DNA from: Eopsaltria australis
Taxonomy: Eukaryota; Chordata; Aves; Passeriformes; Petroicidae
Assembly: GCA_034509425.1 (NCBI GenBank)
Contig: JAVTVJ010000542.1
Coordinates: 434,001 to 498,000, forward strand
Length of the DNA: 64,000 bases
Direction of reading: 5' to 3'
A model generated the notes under the pieces. That model searched no databases, was not told the DNA's origin, and saw only the letters and a program-made list of their open reading frames with translations. Of the stretch, positions 15,001 to 27,000 are shown in pieces. The position numbers and the translations under genes were made by a program. Each line of letters begins with the position of its first letter. Position 1 is the stretch's first letter.

Positions 15001-18000
15001 TTTGCTCGTATCAGGATGAAAAGGAAAAGTTCTGGATTACTTTCTTAAAAGCCTTAAACAGCAAGGTAGATTCAACTGGTTGGCAGCATCCTGCTGTGCA
15101 ACAGGAGAAACCATTCCCAAGAAATTAAGAATTAATGTAGGCATTTGTGACCAGGAGCATGGCAGCTGGGGGGGGCTGCTGCTTCACTGACCTCCAGCAG
15201 AAGTCCAGTGAGTGGCTCAGATGAGATTTGTGAAAATGGAAAATTCTGGCTCCCTTATCAGAGTTCAAAGGGAAACTCTGGCTCTCCTATCAGTTTAATG
15301 GAAAACTGTGGCTCCCCTATCAGTTTAATAGGAAACTCTGGCTCCCTTATCAGTTTCTGTCCCCTTCCTTCCTGCAGAGGTGAGGGCACACAGGGACTGC
15401 AGAACTGGGCAGAGCTGCAGTGCCCCAGAAAAAGATGAGATTTTGTTTTCCCTGTCCCACTCTTGCCCCTGGCCCACGGGGCTGTGTTGTGGCAGAAGTG
15501 CTGTCCCTAAGTGTCACAGTGTCACTGTGCCAACCTCTTCCTGCCCAAGCCCTCAGCCTGTTTTGGGGAGAACTTCTTTCTCCAGTCTTGTCAATGCCCT
15601 GCATCAGCACAACCTCTCTGCTGACAGCTCTGAAACTTCTGCCCTGGGAATTGCTGGAGCTGAGACAGAAACTTGAAAGGAAGCCCAGTGCAAGGAGATG
15701 GATTGCTTGGAAAGGAAACAAAAGCAAATGAAATCTTCCTTTCCTCCCCTTCCTCCTGTAATGATGCTCTCAGCTCCATCATCATCACCTCACTGGGGCA
15801 GTGTGGAGAGAGGAGTGCAGCTAAGGATGAGAGCTGAGATTTTCTGAGCTGGGGGTGTTCTAAGGAGGTATTCTGAGCTGGGGGTGTTCTCAGGAGATTT
15901 TCTGAGCTGGGGATGTTCTCGGGGTGTAATGAAGTGTTGTCATGCTCAGTGATGTCCCTGGGGCAGGGAGAACACAGGGTGGGAAACAGAAAGCTGTGAT
16001 ATAAAACAGAGATTGGGGAAATGCAGGCAAAGGGGTCCTGTAGGATTTTATTAGGGAGTGTGGAGAGTGGAGTTAGATGGGAATTAAGGAGGTTTAATGT
16101 CCCTGGGAGCCCTGAAGTGCCTCAGCAGGGCCAGCTGGCTCTGTCCCCAGGCCACCTCATGCTACTGTGGGTGTTGGGCTGAGGTGTGGCACCCGAGGCT
16201 CAGCCAGTTCACCACCCACCCCCGGAGCTGAGGGGGCTCCAGGGAGAAGGGCCCTGCAGGAGCCAGCTCAGAGCTGGCAAATCTGCTGCTGGAAGCTGTG
16301 GAGCTGAGTTTTCTCAGCAGCTGCTGAGCCCTGCTGGACCCAGGCTCAGGTGGGGCACAGCAAACAGGTGAGCTGCCAAGGAGGGAGGGCTGAGAGGTGC
16401 TGGCAGTGCAGAGAAAAGGAGCCTTGTTCTGGGGTTTCAGGAGCTGTGTTAGGATGGACACTTCTCTGCCATGCTGCAAAAAATTGACATTTTTTCAATA
16501 GCCCCAACAGGATTTCTCTCCACCCCTTCCTGTGTGGTTCTTTTTTTTTTTTGTGCACATTTATGACAACTCAGTTTCAGTGGATTTCCTGAGTTTTCAG
16601 TTATCCTCTAGAGGATGATGTAGGCAGTGAACTCTTTAACACCAGTAATGAGGCAGTGACTTTGCTGACTCGTTAGCAAAAGCCCCTTTCTCAGTGTCAG
16701 TCAGGGGTGAAACAGCACTTTGTGGAACCCTGGGACTGAATGACCTTGTCTGGTGCTGGGAATTACCATCCCTGTCCCACCAGAGTCCATCTACAGCATC
16801 CCCTTAGGGTGGAACAGAAGTTTCTTCTGCTCCAAGGGTTTATTTCCTTTTGCCAAGTGCATTTTCTCAGTGATTCATTGAAAAAGAAAGCAGGCAGCCC
16901 CACAGGTGGCTGCATCCCTCTGCTTTTCTGCCTCCATGTGCCAAGATATCTCCTACACCTCTGCCCACTGTGATCTGGGCATCATTTTGTTGAATAAAAG
17001 CAGAAAATATGATCTTTAAAATCAAATAATCTGTCTTTCCACAAGTCCTTCAACAAGGAGAGCCTTTTAATATGCTTGTTTTTTCTTCTAGAGTTGGTTT
17101 CTCCATTCTGAGTTGTCCATTTGTTGTCTTGGATCTTGAGTTTGAATCTGTTCCCATTTTCTCTCTTTTTGTCCCCATGGGAAGATGGCTGCACTCTGGA
17201 TCCTCAAACATGGCTGTGCTGGAAGTGCCTTTGTTCTCAGGGTTTCGGGCAGATATTGAGAGCCTGGAGCAGGTGAGGGATGGGATTAGCATTGGGATTG
17301 GGATTGGGATTGGGATGGGCTGGGATCCATGGGGTGGGGATGGGATGAGATTGGGCTGGGATCCATGGGATTGGGATTGGGATGGGCTGTGGATCTCTGA
17401 CTGGAGGGGTTCCCTTCGAGGGCCAAGGGGAGGCCACTGAGTGTCAGAGCACTGCTGAAAAGATGCAATTAAAATTGGGAAGGGGGAGGAGGAGATTTCA
17501 CTTGTCAAAAAAACCTCTGAAGTGAGAGAACAGCCATTCTGAGCAAACCCAACCCAGCCAAGGCAAGGTTTTCCTGAGCCAGTGCTCAGTAATGAAGTGA
17601 GACCCCTTGGAAAAGCTGAAGTGCAAATGTGCTCTAACAGGAGCTGTTTATGGCTGCTCAGTGGGCTGTGTTATCTCCAACATCTGGATCCCATTTCTTT
17701 GGAGGCTCTGAGTCTTGGAATTTTTTGCCCTTTTTTTATTTTCCCCCCTTCTCTCTGGGAGAACATCGAGTTTCTTGCAGCCAAGCTGAGGTGGACAGAA
17801 TGTGCCTCGTGCCCAGCCAGCCCTTCAGGGCAGATGAGCTGGGATCTTGAGCTTTGCTTTATATTTGTGGGATCATTACTTTCATTACAACTCACTGCAT
17901 TTTGTGGAACATTGCATTCACTACTGGGGTTCTGATGCTGCAATTTTTTTTTAAGGACGGTTTAACTAAAGAGGTGTAAAATCTTTGAACTGGTAAAGAG

Positions 18001-21000
18001 CTAAAAAATATTTTGCTTCTAAAAGATCTCTTCTGTTAATAACTTTATCTCATTATATTGGGAAGGGATCTGGAGAAAGAATTCTAAAGTAGAACCATTG
18101 TGAAGTTGAATTTGATATCCTAATTCAAGGAGGAGTGCACGTTGTGTTATCTTCTGTAGGATTTCACTTGATTTGGCTGATTTATAATTGAAACACCACT
18201 GCATTTTCTTGGAGGAAAACACCCTCTGGAGGGGTTTACAATCCAGTCAGCAGCTGCTGTCAGATGTCTCCTGGGGTGTGCCTGAAATTTCTGTAATTAA
18301 TCCCTGAGAAGGAATTGCATCCTTTCAGAACAGGGGATCAGATATTAAATTATTCCTATAAAGAGAAAAACTGAAGTTATTTATATCAGCTCACAAGCTG
18401 CACGTGGAGAAATCTGTTTTCAAACCCAAGCGTGTAAAATGGATGGGTTTTTATTTGCCTTTGAGTCTGATGTTGTTTCTCATGCAACAAACTGAGTGTG
18501 GCTGTTCAGGTGGGGCAAGGCCAGGAGTGGGAGCTCTCCAGCATCCCCTGGGAAGAGAAAAGAGGAAAATGAGGTGAGGGGGCCTGCAGTGGATTTGGTT
18601 CCTGCTTCCTCTCCTGTGCTGGAGGTGCTGCAGTGACAGCCCTGTGCAGTGCTGCTCTCTCTCACAGTCATTCATGTCAATAATAGCTGAAAAAATATGG
18701 ATGAGAACCTGGCTTTGAACCAGAGAGAGCTCAAAACTTCCCAGGAGGAGAACAACAGGATATCCTAATGGTGTTAAACCTATGGAATGTTCTGTGAGCA
18801 GAGGGAAAGGGTCCAAAGAGAGAGGGTGAAGGGGTTTTCATTGCAGAAGAGCTGGAGAGTTCCTAAGGAACATAATCCTGTAGTCTTTTGGTTTTTGGGG
18901 TTTTTTTTGGCTCTGCAGTGGGCTAAGAAGAAATGACAAATTTGGGTGAATGTCTCAATTTCTGTTGTCAGCAGGGGACAGAGCTGAGGGTTTCCAGGCT
19001 GAGGATGAGAGCTATGAGAGCTATTCAGCAGTGTCCAGGGCCAGGCTGGACAGGGCTTGGAGCACCCTGCGACAGTGGAAGGTGTCCAGGGGTGGAACTG
19101 GATGGGCTTTAATGTCCCTTCCAACCCAAACCATCCTGGGATTTCTTCATGGCCGCCAAACAAGGACCCAACATGAAATTCACCCACTGAAACCCCACGA
19201 CAGTTTCTCCATCTCTTTTGAGCACCACCTTGAGCAGAACCAAGTCCCATCCTTGCCCCTGCTGCCTTTTCCCTGCTGTGGAAGGGCTGGGCTGTAAATC
19301 AGGATTTTCCCCGTGGCAGGGTGGGAGCAGTCCTGGGGGCAGAGCTGCTTAATGAGAGCTCTGTGCACACCCCGGCCACAAATCCTCCTAATCATGCTGG
19401 GTGTCGACAGGGTCAGGAGGTCACCCCGGGCTGGGAAATATCAAACCTCACCAGGAAAATGCGGCTTGAGCTGAGCTGAGCAGCTCCCGGTGGCGCCGGC
19501 GTCTCCCAGCTCTCATAAAAGCTCTGTCTGCAGCCAGGAGTAACAACAGCCACCAGCAGGGCCCTGAATTATAGGGACAAATTAAATGGGCCCTTTCCAT
19601 ATTGTGTGGGATTTAAACACACGGTGCTGTGCTTGTTACAGCAGTGGCAGGAGGCTGGCGAGCAGCTGGGTTTTACAAGTGGGAGCTCTGCTGAGGGGAC
19701 TCACTGCTGGAGGTGTTGGTGGAAGGTTTGGGGATATTTTAGTGGGAATGTTGCTTGTTTCTTGTCATTCTAAATGATAATAATTATAATAATAATGATA
19801 ATAATAGTGGTGGTAATAATAAACTATAATAATAATAAAGATTTGTTCCCCTTTCTGCAGAGATTTTAGCCTAAGATCTCAAAGTAACTTAAGAACACTG
19901 CAAAAACAACAAAAAAAAGAAAAAAAACGAAAAAAAACACCCCCAACCAACCAAAAAAAACCAAAAAAAAAACCCCCAACAAAACAAAAGAAAAGAAGAA
20001 AAACCAAAACAAAAGAAACCCAACCTAAACAAAAGAAAACAGAAACCCAGAGGAATATCCCTGTGTCACAAATGGGATTCTCTGACAGAGGTTGAAGCAG
20101 TGGGACAGTTAGAATAGAATTATAGAATACAGTGCTCTGGCTCTGTCTTGATTCCCCAAACTTTGATTAAATCACAAAAGCCCTTTTCCACAGACCCTCA
20201 TCCTCCCCAGCTTTAGGATTAGGTATTTTCCACGTGGCAGATGCGTTCTAAACACCAATTATCAAAGCAGTAATGCTTGATCAAGCAGGGCAGTCGTGGG
20301 ATTGAGATGTTCCAAATCATAGGAGGAGCTTTTGGAAAGTTTAAAATAAAGCTTTGGAGATGTTTAGATCATGTTCAGATGTTCAGATAAAAAGCAGAAG
20401 AGGTGGGTTTGCAATGCAAACCCCAAATCCCTGGGCCTTGAAGGGAGAGAAGATGAGGAGCAGAGGCCTGGCCTGACCCCATTTGTCAAAAGGGAGGGTG
20501 CCTGGGGCTCTCTCAAATGGCTGCTCTTTTCAAATGTGAGGATTAATTTTCCTGACAGAAGAATGTTTTGGGTTTTTCAGCTGGTGGGAGGAAGGGACCT
20601 TCAGTACCCGGTGGTCTGAAGGGTGTAAAAAAGAGACTTTATTGAGGGGTTTGGGGTCTCTGAGGTCTTGCTGGAGTTTGGGACTGAAAACAATCTGGGA
20701 GCTGCTGGATGAGGTTATGGGTGAGGTGTCAGCAGAGTCCCAGGGTGATAAATGCCCCAAGGGACCTGGAGGAGCCCTCAGCTGATGCTCCTTGCAAGGA
20801 TTCCTCAGCAGGACACAGGAGGCTTTTCCCCCTCAGTGATGTGACAGCAACTTCTATCTCTTTGCATTTTCCCTCTCTCATGGAAGCACCCTTTTCCAGC
20901 AGAAGAAATCCCTGGAGTTCAGTGTCTGATCAGTTTTCTAAGCAGTCTGAAATCTTCCTTATTCTCTCATTTCTACCCGTTTTCTATAAAATGAGATTTA

Positions 21001-24000
21001 ACCAAACATATCGATTTATTTCTTCTTACCCCCAGTTATTGATGAACAAGCAAATTGGGTTAAAAAGATATGAAGTGGATGGAAGAAAAGTCCTGTTTTA
21101 TTTTGATGAGGTAATGGCTTTGTTTCTTGTAATGATGTTGGATTTCAATGAAAGGCAAATGAGCAGGGGATGAGGCACAGGGAGGGTGTTGGGGGTCCCT
21201 CAGGGGTGAGAATCACTCTGCACCTTCACTGGGCTCTTGCTTGAGCCTCTTTTGCTGCAGGTGGTGTTGTGGTTTTAGTTGGAAACAGAAGTATAAGAGG
21301 CAGGTGATTCACTTCAGCCCATGGAGTGTTTTTGGGTAGATGTCACTTAGTTTTTTGCCTGGAAATAATCTCACTTTCAGGTAAACTAGCAGTGCTAAAT
21401 GCAGAATAATTCAGATCTCTCAGCACAGACCTGAGAGTGGAAGATGAGATCTCTCTTGGCTTGCTCAGCAGCAGGAAGTTGTCTGGTAGTTGTGCAGCTC
21501 TGCCATTGCTCTGTGGCAAATCTGTGTTTTCAAGGTCAGCAAATTGTTCTGGTTGGGTTCATCCTGCTCGTTTTTAATTCATTGTCTCTGTCCCTGTACT
21601 TGGAGCATTGGAGGTGTCTTTGTGCTTGGCAGGTTACCTTGGGGCACATGCTGTGTTCATTTGTCTCTCTCTTCACTCCAAGTGTAATTTTTGAGTCTTT
21701 TACACCATTTCCCACAGATTCCCAGCCAGTGCATGACCTGTGTGAAGTTCCAGGCTTTCAGAGAGCACATAGTTGGGAAAACAGCCCCAGTTCCTATCAA
21801 GGTGTACGATTACTACGAGCCAGGTTTGTGCCTGTTTCCCTCTGCTCCCTGCTGGCACTGGAGCTCCAGGCAGGAGGCTCAGCTGTGATTTCCCCTCCTT
21901 GCTGCAGCTTTTGAAGCCACTCGTTTCTACAACGTGAGTGAGAACAGCCCCCTGGCTCGGGAGCTCTGCGATGGCCCCACCTGCAACGAGGTGGAAAGCT
22001 CAGCCAGCCAGTGGGTTGGTGAGTTACCCCAAAACCACACAGATCCTTTGAAAAAATGGGACCCACAGGTGTTCTGAACCCTAAATTGTGTTTACAGAAA
22101 TGTTCTGTTTTGCTGTCTGTGTTAGTGGGAGTTTCACAAAGGCTTGGGGGGTTGCAGTATTGATAGTGATGATGACCAAAAGTGTCTGTGATTTGCTTTA
22201 GAGGGAAGATAAAATGTCTTATTCTGGAGGAACCTGCACGAGGGGAGATGTGTCAGTAAACAAAGAGATAAAAACTCCTTGCTATGCAATTTAGGTTTTT
22301 TTCTCTCCAGTGTTCTGCAATGGAGTTCCACAATCAACTGTAAGATCGTACGGTTTCATGCATCAGTGAAAGGAATAACTTTCTCCAGAAACTGTGTGTT
22401 CCTTTCTGTGCTCTATGGCCAAAAATCAGTTGCTTTATCCCAAGTCTGGGAGCTGTTGCACCATGGCTCTTTCAGAAAGGCAACTTCACTCCTGGAACTT
22501 TTCGTTCTACCGAGTTTGTAAATTCGTAATAGAAATCTTCAGAAATTCAACATGAAAACTGACATCAGTGAAACATCTCCATTCCACCTTCCCCGTGCTG
22601 TGCAAAACTGACTGGCTTTGTTTAATCCCCAGGCTTTGTCCACTCTGGCCCTTGCAACAACATCTTTGGCTGCCTGGAGGACGAGTACTTTGAGCAGTGC
22701 CTGTGCTCGCGGGACTGCGGCTACGACGGGGAGCCCGTGTGTGGCTCAGATGGGCACATCTACCCCAACCACTGCCAGATGGAGGTGGCATCGTGCAGGA
22801 ACAACACCAGGATAGAGCAGATGCCCATGGCTCAGTGTTCTGCCTGTAGGTTTCATTCACCTCCCTTTTCCAGTTGCAGGGTGTTACAGATCCTCATCCC
22901 AGCGAGTTAATGTTCCATAGGTGCCATTGCCATGGAAGGGAAAGGAGGAGAATCCCAAACTTGCTCTGTGTTATTTTGCTGCTCACGCTACAGCTGATTA
23001 AGTGGGAAGGGCAGCTGCTTTTCAGCTTGAAATAACTGGTTTTCTGTTCTCATGAATGCATGTTCAGAATGAACTGGAGAGAAAATTAGTGATACTGGTT
23101 GATCTGAAGTGATTAAAAATTAAATCCATGAAATGCAACATGCTTTGGAGATTCTGCATGGGCCTTCAAGGGGTAATAGCTCAGGGAACTGATTATGCCA
23201 CCTCTGGAAATGCAAACATTTCCTAGAGATGCATTAACAAATTATGTGACCAATGGGTTTCTTTTTCTTTGTATTTGCAGCCAAGAACTTACCAGAAGAA
23301 AGGGAGACCCAGTCCCACACAGCAGAGCAGCCCAGTGCTCCCCAGACTCCAGCAGGTAATGCAATACCTTTGCATTTATCCAAATGCTTTCTCTTTAGCC
23401 AGGTTAAAGCTTGTCCTATCCCTGTATAAAGTACAGGTGGCTCTCAAGCACATTTTAGGTAAAGATGCTTTGATTTCTCCAGCTTATAGAAAACAGAGAT
23501 TATTCAGAAATCAGAAAAACATGAAGAGGTCAAGGAAATTGAGGATGAGAGCTATTCAGTAGCAGACAGCTCTCCTAGTCCTGTTCCTTTCAGGAAATCT
23601 TGCAGGAATCCTGCTCAGTTCAGCACCTGCAGGATTTAGAAAATTGTTTGTGGGAGTGGACAACCAACCCTCCTATTTTCTCAGCCTTGCTGTGTTTGAA
23701 CAACACACTCTCTGTGATCTTTTCTTCCACTATTAAGCTGGAAAGATCCCATTTAAAGCCAGGCTGCTGTAATGTGTTCCAACAAACAGCTGAGCAGGAC
23801 GTGACAACAGCCCAAACCACTGCAAGGACTCCTATCCAGGTGGATTAACTTTGTCCCTGCACTTCTGTGCAAAAATGGAGCTGGCACTCTTGCTTCTCTC
23901 AGAGCTGCTGCTTGGGATAAAGGGCCTTAGTGAACAAAAATGTTAAAGTCAGTGGATGGAGTAGGCAGGGACTTGGCTGCTCATTTTATTTGGTACTTAT

Positions 24001-27000
24001 GTTCATGCACTTTTTTCCAAGACTCACGTCAAACTCACTCATGGCTCACAATAAATCTTCCCAAGAAGCAGTGGAGGGTCAATAGAACAGCTTGTTTTGT
24101 GCTGATTCTAGTAAATAAACTGGACTAGATTTTTCCTCGCTGCTTTCCACTCGTTAACTTCCCCCCAGCCTCCAACTCTCCCAACAAATCAGTAAAATCA
24201 GTTTTATTTAATTTAATTTAATTTAATTTAATTTAATGCCTCCTCCTGTCCTCCTTGTGCACCAGAGTCAGACAAACACATGTCCAATATGAGACACCAC
24301 CCTGTTCTTTCCCTTCTGGACAGCAGCTGATGGGCAGTTTTCTTATCAAGGTGTAAAAACATGGTGAATATTCCATTAGGACAATCTCTAATGGTCATTC
24401 AGTCTTAGTGTTTTGTGTTTCTACTATTTTCCACCCCTTTTTATTTCTTGGATTTATTGTGAATATATCTATCCTCTGTATTTATATCTATATTTTGTTG
24501 CCTTTTATTCCATGTGCTCAGCATGGAAACTCTGCAATCCGAACCCTTTCAAGCATTCCCAAACTGTTCCATTTGGGCATCTCTGGAATGTGAGGCCATA
24601 CCAAGGTCTACAAAATGGAGCTGCCATTACTTTATTTTCAAATAAAAATTTGATAGTGAAAATATGATTAGCTGGGGGGAAAAAAAATGATGGAACTTGG
24701 TGGTAATCCACAACCCAAAAAATGTTTAGAACAGAGATTCTGAAATTATCTGTATTGAAGTCAAAGGAAATTCCCCTGTGGTTTCTGTTCTGAATGGACA
24801 GAAACAGCGCTAGCTCAGAAGGGGAAATTCTGATTTTTGTGTGTGGCATTGTTATGCAGATTTCAGATGAACAAACTTGAGTGCCATAAGGGTGTTTTTC
24901 AAAGCACCAGCACTCAGAGCTGGCTTTGTCCTGGGATCTGGGAGTGCCTAAAGGAAGGAAGATGCTGAGCTGGGAGCATCCATGGCACAGTGAGCACTCA
25001 GGAATAAAACCGACTAAATCCTGCCCCAGGAAAAGGGCCCAGCATGTGATTTCCATTAATCCTGCAGGCTCCTCTCAGGTCAAGCACACGGGACATGAAT
25101 CAAAGAGCAGCAGATGAATGAGCCCCTCCTCAGCCACACTTGCTGCTGCTGGAGCATGTGATGGGGTTAAGTCGGCTCAGGTGCTCCAGCCAGGGCTCTG
25201 CTGAGCCGTGCCTAAATCTGTGACTTCCTAAAAGGATGCAGAACTCCAGGAGAGGAATCAAGCTCAGGGCAGGCTGGTGTAAAAGCTCCTGGGTGTGTTA
25301 ATCTGCAGGAAATGCTGTGTTCTCAGGGAGGCTCGTGGTGTTTGTGTTGTCTGGGAGCCTCCTGTGTTTGCCATGAGCCTCGTGCAGCCCAGCTTGGGCT
25401 GGTGGGTGCTTTAACTGAGGTTTTGTCCGTGTTACCCAGCAGTGGGAGCAGGCAGCTGCCTCCCAGCCACCAGTGGGAATTGCAGGATGTGTTGGGGCTC
25501 CCTCTGGCACCCACAGTGAAGTTCCACACACACCAGGGGTTTGCTGGAATAAATTCCAGCTGTTCAAGGTTAGCAATTGAACATAGATGGCCCTGAAAGG
25601 TCGGGATGCAGTGCTGTTGCTGTTGTCAGAACATTTTAAAATACCTTCCCAAAGTCTGCAGCGAGGCAGAATGGCTGAGGTTTGACCCTAACACTGCAGC
25701 CTGTTTTTGTACAGATGGGTGGGATCCTCTCTGCAGCTGTGGATCCTCTTGATTGAGAGGGAGGTTTGCAGGGTGACAGGACCCAGCTGAAATAACTCCT
25801 GTGTGAACCCCCTTCCTCAGCTGTTCCTTCTCACAGGTGAATTACTGAGTCTCAAAAGGGTGGGACAGGATTGTGATGAGCAGCATGGACCCAGCTCTGG
25901 GTGTGCTCGTGTGCCTTCCCAGCCTGCTGGAATATTTGTTTGGATTGAAAACCCTGGAGCAGGAGCTGAGTTACAAACTGGAATATCAAAATCTCACTGA
26001 ATTTCTGACTGTGGCTTTCCTCAGATCTTTGTCCCTCGTGGCCAGAGGGATCTGGGTGGATTTCAGAGCCTGTGGGATCCCCAGTGGCTCTGACAGCATC
26101 TCTCTGATGAGGTGATGCTTTGATTGCTTCTACAGACCATTAACTCTCCTCTGAAACTGCCTCAATGTCTGCCAAAGGCACTCCAGGCACAGCCAGTGAT
26201 GTTGGGGGACAATATGTTCACATCACAGGGATGTGATTCTGCATGGATTTGGTGGAAAACAATGTCCAAGTGTGTGGGGCAGCAGCACTGGGGGTATCAA
26301 TGCTGCTGTGAGCAGGAAGCACCCCCAGATTCAGCTCTCTGGCCCTCAACCTTCTCCCCACAGCCCTGTCCTTTGCACAGTTCTGTTCCAGCAATCAGAA
26401 GGGCCAATGGCTGGAACTGGAAGAAAATTCCAGGTGGAATCATGACACTTTTGTTTGGTGGTGGTGTTATTTATTTTAATTTTGTGTAATCAAACACCAT
26501 CACCCTCACCAGCTCTCACTAGGAACAGCCTGAGCTCTGCTTCCAGGTGGAGCCATCCCCAAAATCCCCTGGCTGGTGTGTTCCCCACGGGGCTGCTGCT
26601 CTGTCAGGATTGATTGAAGTGGCACAGGGCCCCTTTTCCTCTCCCCCCATCCCTGCTCAGCAAACATTGGCTTCAGCACAAACATTTGGGGCTGGGGGAG
26701 TGGTTTGTGTGCAGCGGGAAACATCGGCCTGGGTTCTTTGCTTGGGCTCCAGTGCTGAATTCCTGGGAAGAGTCAGCCCTGTGATGTTCATTCCATCCCT
26801 GGTGAACAGCAATCACCCATTCATAGAAGCAGTTCATGATCTGGCAGGTTCTCACAGGGAGGAGGCCAAGAAGGAGTGAACAGAGCCTGACTCCCCTGCC
26901 CAGTGCTGGGAGGATGTGGGAGGCAACAGGGAAGATCCTTCAGATATTTTATTTCTAGAGAACAAACATTTTCAAAGGCCTTGCTGAGTGCTCTCTTTAA

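Larger units (their letters stand above)
14709..17184 (+). other. CPAMD8 intron (2.5 kb) with two short tandem repeats
   Basis: No exon recognised. It contains a roughly 31-bp repeat built on CTGGCTCCCTTATCAG (about four copies, 15238-15357) and a roughly 30-bp repeat built on CTGAGCTGGGGGTGTTCT (three copies, 15834-15925). The acceptor that ends it (CCATGGGAAG) is purine-rich just before the AG, although pyrimidines lie a little further upstream. Confidence 0.65.
17273..21035 (+). other. CPAMD8 intron (3.8 kb), repeat-rich
   Basis: No exon recognised between these borders. Contents seen: the GGGATT repeat at the donor, a plus-strand CR1 fragment at about 19.03-19.14 kb, an (AAT)n-like tract at 19.77-19.84 kb and an A-rich CAAA tract at 19.90-20.05 kb. 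Confidence 0.65.
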
